The notes: generated by a model from the sequence alone, not told the origin. Positions 50,363-60,814 are shown, counted from the first letter of the stretch. The stretch is 64,000 bases of DNA from Pseudomonas gessardii (GCF_001983165.1 NZ_MNPU01000005.1:62001-126000), one strand, 5' to 3'. Numbers and translations are program-made.

Positions 50363-50426
50363 TTTTAACTCCAACAACCGTGCGCTAGCCGCTCCGGCGA
50401 TGTGCAACAGTGTATAACCGCTCGGG

Positions 50427-52031
50427 CTATCGACGCACGACCAGATAAAGGCCCACGGCGACCATGATGCCCGCAGGCCAGTAACCCAGTGCGTTCAAGG
50501 GCCCACCGGCCGCGAGCACCGCGCCACCGCCCAGGTGCGCTGCGCCCAGCAGGCGCAGGAACCAGTCGTCCTTGCGTTGATGCCACGGCGGCGCCGGGTC
50601 CTTGGCGTGGGGCTGGGACATGCGCTCCAGCAGGTCGCGGGTCATGTTGGCCAGGTGCGGCAGTTGCTCGACCTGGCTGTGCAGGTTGCCCAGCAGGGTT
50701 TTCGGGCTGACGCGTTCGCGCATCCAGCGTTCGAGGAACGGTTGCGCGGTGTTCCACAGGTCCAGGTCCGGGTACAGCTGGCGGCCCAGGCCTTCGATAT
50801 TGAGCAGGGTCTTTTGCAGCAGCACCAGTTGCGGTTGCACTTCCATATTGAAGCGCCGCGCGGTCTGGAACAGGCGCATCAGCACCTGGCCGAATGAAAT
50901 ATCTTTTAACGGTTTTTCAAAGATCGGCTCGCACACGGTGCGGATCGCCGCCTCGAATTCATTGAGCTTGGTTTCGGCCGGCACCCAGCCCGAGTCGATG
51001 TGCAACTGCGCCACGCGGCGGTAGTCACGCTTGAAGAAGGCGAACAGGTTACGTGCCAGGTAGTCCTGGTCCTCGGGCGTGAGGCTGCCGACGATGCCAC
51101 AGTCGATCGCAATGTACTGCGGGCTCCACGGGTTCACCGTGCTGACGAAGATATTGCCGGGGTGCATGTCGGCGTGGAAGAAACTGTCGCGGAACACCTG
51201 GGTGAAGAAAATCTCCACCCCGCGCTCGGCCAGCATCTTCATATCGGTGCGCTGGTCGGCCAGGGTCGCGAGGTCGGTGACCTGTACGCCGTAGATGCGC
51301 TCCATCACCAGCACTTTGGGCCGGCACCAGTCCCAATACACCTGCGGCACGTACAGCAGCGGCGAGCCCTCGAAGTTGCGCTTGAGCTGGCTGGCGTTGG
51401 CCGCTTCACGCAATAGGTCGAGTTCGTCGTAGATGGTTTTTTCGTAGTCGGCGACCACGTCCACCGGGTGCAGCAGGCGCGCATCGGCCGAGAAACGCTC
51501 GGCGGCACGGGCCAGGATGAACAGCCACGCCAGGTCCTGGCCGATGATCGGCTTGAGGCCGGGGCGGATCACCTTGACCACTACCTCTTCGCCGGTTTTC
51601 AGCTGCGCGGCGTGCACCTGGGCGACCGAGGCCGAGGCCAGGGGCTCGACGTCGAACCGGCTGAACACGTCGCTGATTTTCTTGCCCAGCTGTTCTTCGA
51701 TCAGCTTCATCGACTGCTGTGAGTCGAACGGCGGCACGCGGTCCTGCAACAGCATCAGCTCGTCGGCGATGTCTTCAGGCAGCAGGTCGCGGCGGGTCGA
51801 CAGGATCTGCCCGAACTTGATGAAGATCGGCCCCAGGTCCTGCAAAGCCAGGCGCAGGCGCGCGCCACGGCTCAGGTCCAGGGTCTTGCGCGGGAACCAG
51901 CGCCACGGCAGCACATAGCGCACTGCCAGCAACAACCACGGCAGCGGCAGGGCGAACAGCAGGTCATCGAGGCGGTAGCGAATGACGACGCGTTGGATGC
52001 GGAACAGACGGCGGACGGCGAGCAGCTTCAT
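50427..52031 (-). CDS. ubiB: Ubiquinone biosynthesis protein kinase-like UbiB
   Basis: 534 residues of the ABC1/ADCK atypical kinase family. The family-specific KxGQ motif is present ([16 protein letters not shown], about residues 70-85), followed by the Ala-rich [10 protein letters not shown] nucleotide loop, kinase [10 protein letters not shown] and DCG, and two C-terminal membrane helices that anchor it. It assists the aerobic Ubi complex, perhaps in lipid or intermediate extraction. Overlaps ubiJ by four bases. Confidence 0.95.
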   Translation of the reverse strand: MKLLAVRRLFRIQRVVIRYRLDDLLFALPLPWLLLAVRYVLPWRWFPRKTLDLSRGARLRLALQDLGPIFIKFGQILSTRRDLLPEDIADELMLLQDRVPPFDSQQSMKLIEEQLGKKISDVFSRFDVEPLASASVAQVHAAQLKTGEEVVVKVIRPGLKPIIGQDLAWLFILARAAERFSADARLLHPVDVVADYEKTIYDELDLLREAANASQLKRNFEGSPLLYVPQVYWDWCRPKVLVMERIYGVQVTDLATLADQRTDMKMLAERGVEIFFTQVFRDSFFHADMHPGNIFVSTVNPWSPQYIAIDCGIVGSLTPEDQDYLARNLFAFFKRDYRRVAQLHIDSGWVPAETKLNEFEAAIRTVCEPIFEKPLKDISFGQVLMRLFQTARRFNMEVQPQLVLLQKTLLNIEGLGRQLYPDLDLWNTAQPFLERWMRERVSPKTLLGNLHSQVEQLPHLANMTRDLLERMSQPHAKDPAPPWHQRKDDWFLRLLGAAHLGGGAVLAAGGPLNALGYWPAGIMVAVGLYLVVRR

Positions 52032-52651
52032 GCGTTATCGCTTGGATCAAGGGAGCGGCTCAGGCGCTCGAAGCGCGCCTCAAGCCGTTCCAGGTCGAGT
52101 TTGGCCTGGTCGAGTTCACGAAAGCGCGCTTCGGCTTCCCGTTGTCCGACGAGGGTGCGCGATTCTTCGCTCAGGTATTCGGCGAGGTTCTGGTTGAGGC
52201 TGGCGAAACCCTGCTGGTACCAGCGCGAGCGGCTGCGCAGGTGCCCGCTGATCAACTGGGTGGCCACCGGGCCGAGCCAGCGCGACAGCTCGTATTCCCA
52301 GTCCAGCTCCAGGTCTTGCAGCACGGCGGCCAGGTCCATCAGCACCGCGCTGTCGCCTTCAAGGGTCACGTCCGGGCCGTGCAGGACCGCGGTCTTGTCG
52401 CGGCTCAGGGCCAGGCGCAGCAGGCTCGCCGCCGGCGCACGCAGGGTGCAGTCGGCGTCGGCGGCCCAGTGCGCGGCGAGCAACAGGCCTTCATCGCTGG
52501 GCAGGATAAACAGCTGCAAGGCCGGGCTGCTGCAATCGACGGCAATGATCTTGCCGTTCAGGTGCGCCAGCCGCGCCAGGGCGGTGCTGTCCAGGCGCAG
52601 GACACGGTTGAGGCCGTGTTCGACGCTGGCGAGAAGGCCGGTGAACAACAT
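52028..52651 (-). CDS. ubiJ: Ubiquinone biosynthesis accessory factor UbiJ (SCP2 domain)
   Basis: 207 residues. N-terminal SCP2-like lipid-binding domain (about 15-120) and a C-terminal coiled coil ([25 protein letters not shown]). It scaffolds the Ubi hydroxylase/methylase complex. Its ATG overlaps the last base of the ubiE stop. Confidence 0.93.
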   Translation of the reverse strand: MLFTGLLASVEHGLNRVLRLDSTALARLAHLNGKIIAVDCSSPALQLFILPSDEGLLLAAHWAADADCTLRAPAASLLRLALSRDKTAVLHGPDVTLEGDSAVLMDLAAVLQDLELDWEYELSRWLGPVATQLISGHLRSRSRWYQQGFASLNQNLAEYLSEESRTLVGQREAEARFRELDQAKLDLERLEARFERLSRSLDPSDNA

Positions 52652-53421
52652 CAGGGCTTGATGCCGCGATGCAGGGCAACGATGCCCGAGGTCATGTTGT
52701 GGTAGGTCACGCGGTCGAAACCGGCCTCGACCATCATCGACTTCAGGGTTTCCTGGTTGGGGTGCATGCGGATCGATTCGGCCAGGTAGCGATAGCTCTC
52801 GGCGTCATTGGTGATCAGCTTGCCCATCAACGGCATGAAGGCGAACGAGTAAGTGTCGTAGACCTTGGACATCAGCGCGTTGGTCGGCTTGGAGAACTCC
52901 AGCACCAGCAGGCGCCCGCCCGGCTTGAGCACCCGCAGCATCGAGCGCAGGGCGTCTTCCTTGTGGGTCACGTTGCGCAGGCCGAAGGCGATGGTCACGC
53001 AGTCGAAATGGTTGTCGGGGAACGGCAGCTTTTCAGCGTCGGCCTGGACGAACTCGATATTGCCCGCCACGCCCTTGTCCAGCAGGCGGTCGCGACCGAC
53101 CTTGAGCATCGAGCCGTTGATGTCGGCCAATACCACCTGGCCGGTGGGGCCAACCAGCTTGGAGAACTTGGCGGCCAGGTCGCCCGTGCCGCCGGCGATG
53201 TCCAGCACGCGGTTGCCGGCGCGCACGCCGGACAATTCGATGGTGAAACGTTTCCACAAGCGGTGCATGCCGCCCGACAGCACGTCGTTCATCAGGTCGT
53301 ACTTGGCGGCCACGGAGTGGAACACCTCAGCGACTTTTTCCGCTTTCTGGCTTTCCGGGACGTTCTTGAAGCCGAAGTGAGTGGTGGGTTCGGCATCGCT
53401 GCCTTTGCGCTGATCAGTCAT
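52651..53421 (-). CDS. ubiE: Ubiquinone/menaquinone C-methyltransferase UbiE
   Basis: 256 residues, the family length. SAM motif [12 protein letters not shown], then ADINGSML and the UbiE signatures [17 protein letters not shown] and the [23 protein letters not shown] tail. I chose ATG 53421, which starts [12 protein letters not shown]; a longer frame would overrun the promoter region. First gene of ubiE-ubiJ-ubiB, with hisI-hisE after it. Confidence 0.96.
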   Translation of the reverse strand: MTDQRKGSDAEPTTHFGFKNVPESQKAEKVAEVFHSVAAKYDLMNDVLSGGMHRLWKRFTIELSGVRAGNRVLDIAGGTGDLAAKFSKLVGPTGQVVLADINGSMLKVGRDRLLDKGVAGNIEFVQADAEKLPFPDNHFDCVTIAFGLRNVTHKEDALRSMLRVLKPGGRLLVLEFSKPTNALMSKVYDTYSFAFMPLMGKLITNDAESYRYLAESIRMHPNQETLKSMMVEAGFDRVTYHNMTSGIVALHRGIKP

Positions 53422-53576
53422 ATCGCTGTCACCAAAAGAGAATGGGGGCATTCTAATCCCCAAGGCATGCTTTGTCTTGGCAAGGCTGAAGGTAAGATAG
53501 GTGGCCACCGAGACCTTTTGCCGCATGGCGGGTGAGCCGGGTGCTCAATATGTCTTTATAACGAGGAGTCATTCAA

Positions 53577-53852
53577 ATGGCCCGCATACAGATTGAACGT
53601 GCCCACGCACTGGGTAAGGAAGCCGCCAGGGCGAAAGCCGAGAAGTTGGCGCATAAACTCAAGGAGCAATATGGCCTGGAGCCTTCGTGGTCTGGCGACA
53701 CGTTGAACCTCAAGCGTTCCGGCGTCAAAGGCACACTGAAAGTAGCTGAGGATTCGTTAAGGATCGATGTGGAACTGGGCCTGTTGATGTCGGCCATGAG
53801 TGGCACCATCAAGTCCGAAATCGAGAAGGCCCTGGATAAGGCCCTGGCCTGA
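53577..53852 (+). CDS. PHA granule-region family protein
   Basis: 91 residues of the polyhydroxyalkanoic-acid system family: MARIQIERAHALGKEAARAKAEKLA and LKVAEDSLRIDVELGLLMSAM. Members occur beside pha genes; their role is not established. GAGGAG lies just before the ATG. It is upstream of phaI, divergent from ubiE. Confidence 0.85.
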   Translation: MARIQIERAHALGKEAARAKAEKLAHKLKEQYGLEPSWSGDTLNLKRSGVKGTLKVAEDSLRIDVELGLLMSAMSGTIKSEIEKALDKALA

Positions 53853-53990
53853 GCTGCGACCGCGCGCCGCATTGGCTGGCGGCCCATTGCGCTGTTCTTA
53901 GGGTGCCGATTCTAATTTTTCTCCCTACTTTGTATTCAGCCCTCAACTCCTGTGGGCAGTTCCTCCACCCTTTTATGCGTGAGGTGCACC

Positions 53991-54413
53991 ATGGCCAAAG
54001 TTATTTTGAAGAAAAAAATCGACACCCAAATCAGCGCCCTGAGCGACGTTAAAACCTATGCTCGCAAGATCTGGTTGGCGGGTTTGGGGGCTTATGCGAA
54101 GGTCGGCAGCGAAGGCAGCGAGTACTTCAAGGAACTCGTCAAGACTGGTCAACATGTTGAAAGTAAAGGTAAAAAAGTTGTGAATGAACAACTTGATGCC
54201 GCCAACAGTCAGATTGATTACGTTAAGAGCAATGTCTCCAGCGTCAAAGGTCGCGTCGAAGTGCAACTGGATAAAGTCGAGAAGGCTTTTGATGCGCGTG
54301 TTGCAAGTGCCTTGAATCGAATCGGCATTGCGTCTAAACATGACGTGGAGACACTCTCTGCTAAGCTCGATGAGCTAACGGCATTGCTCGAACGTGTCGC
54401 GCGTAAACACTAA
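53991..54413 (+). CDS. phaI: Phasin PhaI
   Basis: 140 residues. The amphipathic N-terminal helix (YARKIWLAGLGAYAKVGSEG) is shared with PhaF, and a coiled coil follows. It coats medium-chain PHA granules. ATG 53991, with GTGAGGTGCACC upstream. Followed after 11 bases by phaF. Confidence 0.94.
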   Translation: MAKVILKKKIDTQISALSDVKTYARKIWLAGLGAYAKVGSEGSEYFKELVKTGQHVESKGKKVVNEQLDAANSQIDYVKSNVSSVKGRVEVQLDKVEKAFDARVASALNRIGIASKHDVETLSAKLDELTALLERVARKH

Positions 54414-54424
54414 GGAGACATCGG

Positions 54425-55351
54425 ATGGCTGTTAAAAAGACTACTCAGAAAGAAGGCAGCTCTTGGGTCGGGAAAGTTGAAGAATATTCCCGCAAGATCT
54501 GGCTGGCTGGTTTAGGCGTGTACTCGAAGATCGACAGTGACGGTAGCAAACTCTTCGAGACTTTGGTTAAAGACGGCGAGAAGGCCGAGAAGTTGACCAA
54601 GAGCACAGTCGGTAAACAAGTTACTGCGGCCAAGGCAACTGCCGGTTCGCGCATCAGTGATGCGAAGAAACAGGTGTTGGGAACTTGGGGTGAGCTTGAA
54701 GGCGCACTCGACAAGCGCCTCAACAATGCCATTTCGCGATTGGGCGTGCCTAGCCGTACTGAAGTGAAGGCGCTGCACAGCAAGGTCGATACCCTGACCA
54801 AGCAAATCGAAAAACTCACCGGCGCTAAAGTTGCCCCAGTGAAAGCAGCTGCAAAACCGGCTGCCAAGCCGGTGGCGAAGACGGCTGCGGCCAAACCTGC
54901 GGCAAAAACCGTGGCCAAGCCTCTGGTCAAGGCCGCTGCCAAATCTGCAGCTAAACCTGCGGCCAAGGCAGTTGCCAAGCCTGCGGCGAAAACCGCAGCA
55001 GCCAAACCAGCAGCCAAGCCTGCTGCCAAGAAGCCTGTAGCGGCCAAGCCGGCAGCGAAACCGGCCGCCAAGCCAGCGGCCAAAACGGCTGCCGCCAAAC
55101 CGGCTGCCAAGCCAGTTGCAGCCAAACCGGCTGCCGCTAAGCCAGCAGCCAAACCTGCGGCTGCCAAGCCGGCTGCAAAGCCAGCGGCGAAGAAACCCGT
55201 CGTAGCCAAGAAGCCAGCAGCGCCAAAACCAGCGGTAGCGGCCAAGCCTGCAACCCCGGCCCCCGCGACCAACTCGGCCACTGCGCCGACACCCGCCGCC
55301 GCAACCCCGACTGTAACGCCGGCAACCCCGACGCCATCCAGTCAGTCCTGA
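54425..55351 (+). CDS. phaF: Phasin PhaF with histone-H1-like Lys-Pro-Ala tail
   Basis: 308 residues. Residues 1-135 are the phasin domain (YSRKIWLAGLGVYSKIDSDG, then coiled coil). Residues 138-290 are built of AKPAA/AAKPA-type repeats rich in Lys, which bind DNA non-specifically and help share granules between daughter cells. The Ala-rich repeat also gives a repetitive DNA sequence at 54840-55260. AAGGAG precedes the ATG. A terminator follows. Confidence 0.95.
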   Translation: MAVKKTTQKEGSSWVGKVEEYSRKIWLAGLGVYSKIDSDGSKLFETLVKDGEKAEKLTKSTVGKQVTAAKATAGSRISDAKKQVLGTWGELEGALDKRLNNAISRLGVPSRTEVKALHSKVDTLTKQIEKLTGAKVAPVKAAAKPAAKPVAKTAAAKPAAKTVAKPLVKAAAKSAAKPAAKAVAKPAAKTAAAKPAAKPAAKKPVAAKPAAKPAAKPAAKTAAAKPAAKPVAAKPAAAKPAAKPAAAKPAAKPAAKKPVVAKKPAAPKPAVAAKPATPAPATNSATAPTPAAATPTVTPATPTPSSQS

Positions 55352-55366
55352 TTCACGGGACGTATA

Positions 55367-55398
55367 AAAACGCCCGGCCTGCAAAGGTCGGGCGTTTT
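55367..55398 (+). terminator. Intrinsic terminator of phaIF
   Basis: Stem AAAACGCCCGGCCT / AGGTCGGGCGTTTT (one wobble) with a four-base loop; A- and T-runs at both sides. Confidence 0.88.
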
Positions 55399-55441
55399 AC
55401 TGGGTGCTTGCAACAACACATTCCTAATGTGTGTGGGCTTG

Positions 55442-55530
55442 TGTGGGAGCGGGCTTGCCCGCGATAGCGGTGTATCAGTGCCAGATTTGTTGGCTGACCC
55501 ACCGCAATCGCGAGCAAGCCCGCTCCCACA
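55442..55530. repeat. REPIN between phaF and phaD
   Basis: Both ends of the GGAGCGGGCTTGCCCGCGAT subtype, with a right arm bearing CGCGAGC. Just before it, TGTGGGCTT (55432-55440) looks like a clipped end of another REP. It lies between convergent genes. Confidence 0.88.
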
Positions 55531-55533
55531 TTT

Positions 55534-56154
55534 CTAGTCCGTGTCGTCCAGGTAGCGCAGAGCAAAACGCTCGGTAGCCAACCGTGCCGGCATCAACAGG
55601 TGCGGCGCCACCAGCATCATCACTTGATACACCGCCACCCGCACCTCGGCCTCGCGATCGAGGATCCGCTGGTAATCCAGGGAAAACAGCAGGGTCATGG
55701 TGATCTGCTCCACCAGTTGCCCCAGGGCCTGGGTATCGCTGACCAGCTGCCCCTCGGTCTTGAGCCGGGCCAGCAGCGAAGCCAGGGTGCGCTTGAGTGC
55801 GGTCAGCAGGTGGCGAATGCCCTTGGCCAGCTTCGGCAAGCGCCCGGCCAGGTTCGACAGGTCCTGGAACAGGAACCGATAGTGCGCCATGCGCTCAACG
55901 ATCAGGTGCAGGAACAGCCAGTAATCCTCCGGCGCCAACTGCACATCCGCCGGCGGGTCGAGCAGTGGCGCCAATTCCCCCTGGAAGCGCTCGAACAACC
56001 CCAGCACCAGGGGCTCCTTGCCATGGAAGTGGTAGTAGAGGTTGCCGGGGCTGATCCCCATTTCATTGGCCACCTCCATGGTTGAAACATTCGGCTCGCC
56101 CTTGCGGTTGAACAACTGCAGGGCGCATTCCAGGATACGGTCGCGGGTTTTCAT
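55534..56154 (-). CDS. phaD: TetR-family regulator PhaD
   Basis: 206 residues. N-terminal TetR helix-turn-helix (ILECALQLFNRKGEPNVSTMEVANEMGISPGNLYYHFHGK), then a ligand-binding helical domain. In P. putida PhaD activates the phaC1 and phaI promoters in response to a fatty-acid-derived ligand. ATG 56154, 27 bases after the phaC2 stop; last gene of phaC1ZC2D. Confidence 0.93.
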   Translation of the reverse strand: MKTRDRILECALQLFNRKGEPNVSTMEVANEMGISPGNLYYHFHGKEPLVLGLFERFQGELAPLLDPPADVQLAPEDYWLFLHLIVERMAHYRFLFQDLSNLAGRLPKLAKGIRHLLTALKRTLASLLARLKTEGQLVSDTQALGQLVEQITMTLLFSLDYQRILDREAEVRVAVYQVMMLVAPHLLMPARLATERFALRYLDDTD

Positions 56155-56181
56155 CCAGTCTTCTTAATCTGATCGTTGAGC

Positions 56182-57864
56182 TCAGCGCACCCGCACATAG
56201 GTGCCCGGCGCTGCTTCCATCGGTGGGTAGTTCTGGTTGCCCAGGGCTGTCAGGGTCTCGCGCTGCACCCCGGAACGTTGCTGGATCCACTCAAGCCACT
56301 GCGGCCACCAACTGCCCTCGACGTGGCTGGCGTCGTAGTACCAGGCGCGTGGGTCGCTGCTCAGCTTGAGGTTTTCGACGAAGTTGGCCTTGGGGTTGCC
56401 CGGCGGGTTGAGGATGCTCTGGATATGCCCGCTGTTGGAAAGCACAAAACGTTTGTCGCCGCCCAGCAGCAAGGTCGAGCGGTAGACCGCGTCCCATGGC
56501 GTGATGTGATCGTTGATGCCGGCCACGCTAAAGCTGTCGACGGTGACTTTATGCAAGTCGATGGGTGTGCCGCAGACTTCCAGGCCGCCAGGGTGGCTCA
56601 ACGGGTTGTGCTTGAAGAAATCCAGCAGATCGCCGTGCAAGGCTGCCGGCAAGCGGGTGTTGTCGTTGTTCCAGTACAGGATGTCGAACGCGGGCGGTTC
56701 CTTGCCCAGCAAGTAGTTGTTGATCCAGTAGTTCCAGATCAGGTCGTTGGGGCGCATCCAGGCGAAGACCTTGGCCATGTCCCGGCCATCGAGCACCCCT
56801 TCCTGGTAGGAGCGACGCTTGGCCGCTTCCAGGGTCTGTTCGTCGGCAAACAGCGTGGCGGGGCTGTCGAGCTGGCTGTCCAGCAGGCTCACCAGGTACG
56901 TGGCGCTGGCGACCCGCCGTTGTTGGCGCTTGGCTTGCAGGTGGCCTTGCAGGGCGGCGATGGTCAGGCCACCGGCGCAGGCGCCCATCAGGTTCACTTC
57001 GCGGGCGCCGCTGATTGCCCGGCAGATATTCAGCGCTTCCTCCAGCGCTGCCACATAGGTCGACAGGCCCCACTCGCGATGGCGCACATCCGGGTTGCGC
57101 CAACTGACCATAAACACCTGTAGGCCGTTTTTCAGGGCGTACTGCACGAAACTGTTGGCCGGGCTCAAATCGAAAATGTAGTACTTGTTGATCTGCGGCG
57201 GCACCACCAGCAGTGGCCTGGCGTACTGTTTTTCGCTCATGGGCTTGTACTGGATCAGCTCCAGCAGTTCATTGCGAAACACCACCGAGCCGGGCGTGGT
57301 GGCTACCGTCTTGCCGACCTCGAAGGCCTGCTTGGTGACCTGGCGCGGCAGGCCGTTGTTGTGCAGCAGGTCATCGAACAGGTTGCCCATGCCGCGCACC
57401 ACGCTGTTGCCGCCGGAGTTGAGCAACTCCTTGATCGCCAGCGGGTTGAGCAGGGTGTTGGACGGCGACAGGGCATCGTTGAGCAACGAGAAGGCAAAGT
57501 GCGCCCGTGCGCGGTCGTCGTCGCTCAGGTGGCTGTCGTCAATCCAGTGCCGGGTTTGTTTCTGCCAGCTCAAATACGCCTGCAGGCTGCGCCGGTACAG
57601 GGGGTTGAGGGTCCAGGTGGGGTCGGCGAAACGGCGGTCGTGGGGGTTGGGTTCGTGCACGGTTTCACCCAGTAACACCCGGCCCAATTGCCCACCCAAC
57701 GCCAACGCATGCCGGGCGCTGTGCAGCGGGTTGCGCAGCCCATGGGCGGCGACGCTGCGCAGGGTCGACAGCAGGTCCCGGCCACGCAGGCCGGTGATTG
57801 CACTTTGTGCATTGATGAACGCGGCGGGTGTGGGCGCCGGGGTCTTCAGGGGTCTGTCACGCAT
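56182..57864 (-). CDS. phaC2: Class II PHA synthase 2
   Basis: Polymerises medium-chain (R)-3-hydroxyacyl-CoA. 560 residues; the lipase-like box with catalytic Cys is LMGACAGGLTIAAL, the Asp lies in VAGINDHITPW and the His in SNSGHIQSILNPPGNPK. All three catalytic residues are present. It is a paralogue of phaC1 separated by phaZ. Confidence 0.96.
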   Translation of the reverse strand: MRDRPLKTPAPTPAAFINAQSAITGLRGRDLLSTLRSVAAHGLRNPLHSARHALALGGQLGRVLLGETVHEPNPHDRRFADPTWTLNPLYRRSLQAYLSWQKQTRHWIDDSHLSDDDRARAHFAFSLLNDALSPSNTLLNPLAIKELLNSGGNSVVRGMGNLFDDLLHNNGLPRQVTKQAFEVGKTVATTPGSVVFRNELLELIQYKPMSEKQYARPLLVVPPQINKYYIFDLSPANSFVQYALKNGLQVFMVSWRNPDVRHREWGLSTYVAALEEALNICRAISGAREVNLMGACAGGLTIAALQGHLQAKRQQRRVASATYLVSLLDSQLDSPATLFADEQTLEAAKRRSYQEGVLDGRDMAKVFAWMRPNDLIWNYWINNYLLGKEPPAFDILYWNNDNTRLPAALHGDLLDFFKHNPLSHPGGLEVCGTPIDLHKVTVDSFSVAGINDHITPWDAVYRSTLLLGGDKRFVLSNSGHIQSILNPPGNPKANFVENLKLSSDPRAWYYDASHVEGSWWPQWLEWIQQRSGVQRETLTALGNQNYPPMEAAPGTYVRVR

Positions 57865-57976
57865 GAGTCAACACTCCTTCGTCAATTCATCAACAAGCAC
57901 GCCAATGCAGAACCATAGTCGGTTCTGGCCAAGTTGCGCATAAGGATCATCCTGATCCGATATCGCTCAGGTGCTG

Positions 57977-58825
57977 CTATAGGGGGGCCGGTTGCGGGTG
58001 GATTACCGCGCGCAAGCGTTCCTCCTGGAGAAATTTCATGATGATCGGTGCCACCGCTTCGGCCCGGGTGATCAGGAACAGGTGGCCATCGTCGATGATG
58101 TGCAACTGCGCATTGGGAATGCGCCAGGCCAGCATGCGCATGTTGACCAGCGGGATCAGTGGGTCATCGTCGCCGGCCAGCACCAGGGTGGGTTGCTTGA
58201 TCTTGTGCAGCCAGTGAATGCTGGTCCAGCCAAACCCTGCGAACAGTTGCCAGTAGTAGCCCAGCTTGCCGGCCGAGCGCACTTTGCTCGCGTGTTCGGC
58301 GGCCAGCTTTGAGTCCCGGCGAAACGAGCCGCCATAGATCATCGGCGCGATACGCACCACGTGGGACGGTTGGATGTAGCGCCGCGGGCTGGCCATCAGC
58401 CACAGCACCTTCGGCTTGCCGGGCACCATAAAGGCGCCGGCGGCGGTGGCGGCGAGGATCAGCTTTTTGCAGCGCTCCGGGTAGTCGTAGGCAAACTGCT
58501 GCGCCAGGGCACCGCCCCAGGACACCCCGACGGCATTGACCTGGCCATAGTCCAGGTAATCGAGCATACGTGCGGTGAGTTTGGCCAGGCCGGGAAAGCG
58601 ATAGGGCCGGCTGGGTGTCGACGAGCCGCCCACCCCGGGTACGTCGAAGGCAATCACTTCCAGGTCCGGGTCAAGAGCCTGGACGAACGGAAACACCAGC
58701 TCAAGGTTGGCGCCGATGCCGTTGAAAATCAGCAGCGGCGTCAAGTGAGACTTGCCCGGTCGTACCGCCGTGCGGATGGTCTGGCCATCCAGGTCGATGG
58801 TACGGAAGATGAACGGTTGCGGCAT
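57977..58825 (-). CDS. phaZ: Intracellular PHA depolymerase
   Basis: Breaks stored medium-chain PHA to free hydroxy acids. 282 residues of the alpha/beta-hydrolase fold: serine elbow GVSWGGALA, Asp in VLAGDDDPLIP and His in DDGHLFLIT. I chose ATG 58825 (MPQPFIFRTIDLDG as in homologues); the open frame upstream runs into the REPIN. It lies between phaC1 and phaC2. Confidence 0.95.
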   Translation of the reverse strand: MPQPFIFRTIDLDGQTIRTAVRPGKSHLTPLLIFNGIGANLELVFPFVQALDPDLEVIAFDVPGVGGSSTPSRPYRFPGLAKLTARMLDYLDYGQVNAVGVSWGGALAQQFAYDYPERCKKLILAATAAGAFMVPGKPKVLWLMASPRRYIQPSHVVRIAPMIYGGSFRRDSKLAAEHASKVRSAGKLGYYWQLFAGFGWTSIHWLHKIKQPTLVLAGDDDPLIPLVNMRMLAWRIPNAQLHIIDDGHLFLITRAEAVAPIIMKFLQEERLRAVIHPQPAPL

Positions 58826-58878
58826 GCTCAAGCCCTGTGAAGTGTTACTGCTGGAATGGGGCCAATGTGTGTGGTTTG

Positions 58879-58965
58879 TGTGGGAGCGGGCTTGCCCGCG
58901 ATGGCATCCACTCGGTTTGACAGAGACACCGTGTTGCCTGCATCGCGAGCAAGCCCGCTCCCACC
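58879..58965. repeat. REPIN between phaC1 and phaZ
   Basis: Inverted pair of the GGAGCGGGCTTGCCCGCGAT subtype with a ~45-base centre; the right arm has CGCGAGC. Its place within the pha operon may shape message decay. Confidence 0.86.
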
Positions 58966-59017
58966 TTGACCGAGTTCCCACATTTGATCCCATTGCAATC
59001 GCGCAAAGGTGTCTGCC

Positions 59018-60697
59018 TTACCGCTCGTGCACGTATGTCCCGGGTGCAGCTTCCGCCGCTGCGTAGGCCTTGTTACCCAAAATCGTAGGTGACTTCTTCA
59101 ACTTGCCCGAACGCTCCCCCAGCCAGCCCTGCCAGTGCAGCCACCACGAGTCGGTATGCTTGGTGGCGTTTTCCTGCCAGTCCAGGGCCTTCTCGCCCAT
59201 GCTCTCGCTGGTCTGGTAACGCGCCTTGGGGTTGCCGGGGGGGTTGAGGATGCTCTGGATATGCCCGCTGCTGGACAGCACGAACTCGACCTTGCCGCCA
59301 AACAACTGCGCCGACTTGTAGCAGGACTGCCACGGTGTGATGTGGTCGTTGGTGCCCGCCAGCGAGTAGATATCGGCCGTCACCTGCTTGAGGTCGATCG
59401 GGGTGCCGCACACTTCCAGGGCATTGGCCCGCACCAGCGGGTTGTTCTTGAACAGTTCGATCAGGTCGCCGTGGAAGGCCGCCGGCAAGCGTGTGGTGTC
59501 GTTGTTCCAGAACAGGATGTCAAACACCGGCGGTTCATTGCCCAGCAGGTAGTTGTTGACCCAATAGTTCCAGATCAGGTCATTGGGGCGCATCCAGGCA
59601 AACACCTTGGCCATGTCCCGGCCTTCCAGCACGCCGGCCTGGTAGGAATGGCGCTTGGCCGCTTCCAGGGTCTGCTCGTCGACGAACAGGGCCACCTGGG
59701 TGTCGAGGGTGGTGTCCAGCACGCTCACCAGCAAGGTCAGGGCGTTGACCTTCTTCTCGCCCAGCGCCGCATAGTGGCCCAGTAGCGCGGTGCAGGTGAT
59801 ACCGCCCGAGCAGGCGCCGAGCATGTTGACGTCCTTGCTGCCGGTAATCGCCGTGACCACATCCACCGCCTCTTTCAGCGCCTCGATATAGGTCGACAGG
59901 CCCCATTCGCGCTGGGCCTTGGTGGGGTTGCGCCAACTGACGATAAAGGTTTGCTGGTTATTGCGCAGGCAGAAACGCGCCAGGCTCTTGTCCGGGCTCA
60001 GGTCGAACACATAAAACTTGTTGATCTGCGGCGGCACCACCAGCAGCGGGCGCTCGTACACCTGTTCGGTGATCGGCTTGTACTGGATCAGCTCCAGCAC
60101 GTCATTGCGAAACACCACCGCGCCTTCGCTGGTACCCAGGCTCTTGCCCACTTCAAAGGCGCCCATGTTCACCTGGCTCGGCATGCCGCCGTTGTGCACC
60201 AGGTCCTTGGCCAGGTGCGAGAGGCCGTCCAGCAGGCTCTTGCCACCGGTTTCAAAGAAGCGCTTGACGGCGGCCGGGTTGGCGGCGCTGTTGGTGGGGG
60301 CCATGGCCTCGGTCATCAGGTTGATGACAAAGTGCCCGCGGCTGATGTCCTGTTCCGACAGGTTGCTGTCACCGATCCAGTCGTGCAGCTCCTTGCGCCA
60401 TGCCAGGTAGGTTTGCAGGTAGCGTTTATAGAGGGGGTTCTGGCTCCAGGCCGGGTCGTTGAAGCGACGGTCATCGCTTTCAGGGGCAAGCTCGGATTTG
60501 CCGAATACGACGTTCTTCAACTCGACGCCAAAGTGGGCGACGTGCTTGACGCTGTGCAACGGTTGCTTGATGGCCTGGGTCAGCACCATCCGCGCCGAAG
60601 CCAGTAAATCCTTTTTGCGCAACGCGATGATCGGGTTCAGCCCCAGGGTGTTTTCCGAGGCCTGGCGTTTCAAGTCATCGTTATTCTTGTTACTCAT
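59018..60697 (-). CDS. phaC1: Class II PHA synthase 1
   Basis: 559 residues, exactly the class II length. Catalytic Cys296 in LGACSGGITC, Asp in AGTNDHITPW, His in SSSGHIQSILNPPGN. ATG 60697 gives MSNKNNDDLKRQ; GGAG is at about ten bases. First gene of phaC1-phaZ-phaC2-phaD. The leader carries a candidate sigma-54 promoter and an A-rich Hfq/Crc motif at codons 3-5, consistent with control by C/N balance. Confidence 0.97.
   Translation of the reverse strand: MSNKNNDDLKRQASENTLGLNPIIALRKKDLLASARMVLTQAIKQPLHSVKHVAHFGVELKNVVFGKSELAPESDDRRFNDPAWSQNPLYKRYLQTYLAWRKELHDWIGDSNLSEQDISRGHFVINLMTEAMAPTNSAANPAAVKRFFETGGKSLLDGLSHLAKDLVHNGGMPSQVNMGAFEVGKSLGTSEGAVVFRNDVLELIQYKPITEQVYERPLLVVPPQINKFYVFDLSPDKSLARFCLRNNQQTFIVSWRNPTKAQREWGLSTYIEALKEAVDVVTAITGSKDVNMLGACSGGITCTALLGHYAALGEKKVNALTLLVSVLDTTLDTQVALFVDEQTLEAAKRHSYQAGVLEGRDMAKVFAWMRPNDLIWNYWVNNYLLGNEPPVFDILFWNNDTTRLPAAFHGDLIELFKNNPLVRANALEVCGTPIDLKQVTADIYSLAGTNDHITPWQSCYKSAQLFGGKVEFVLSSSGHIQSILNPPGNPKARYQTSESMGEKALDWQENATKHTDSWWLHWQGWLGERSGKLKKSPTILGNKAYAAAEAAPGTYVHER
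60684..60691 (-). promoter_or_regulatory. A-rich Hfq/Crc-type motif at the start of phaC1
   Basis: On the coding strand AACAAGAA covers codons 3-5. It fits AAnAAnAA. Crc is known to inhibit phaC1 translation in P. putida. Confidence 0.6.
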
Positions 60698-60814
60698 CCA
60701 CGACGCTCCATTGTCCGAAAGACGAGTACCGGGTACCGCTGTGCAGCCAACTATCGATGCACAACACAAGCCTGGTACTGCTGCTCGGGTGACCGTAAAT
60801 ACTGCATCGTCAAA

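Noticed and set aside
53879..53892. TGGCGGCCCATTGC upstream of phaI as a sigma-54 promoter
   Set aside because: The GG-to-GC spacing is one base short of the strict RpoN spacing.
54840..55260. Tandem GCC-AAG-CC-type repeats considered as a satellite or slippage artefact
   Set aside because: The reading frame of phaF is kept throughout and AKPAA repeats are normal for PhaF.
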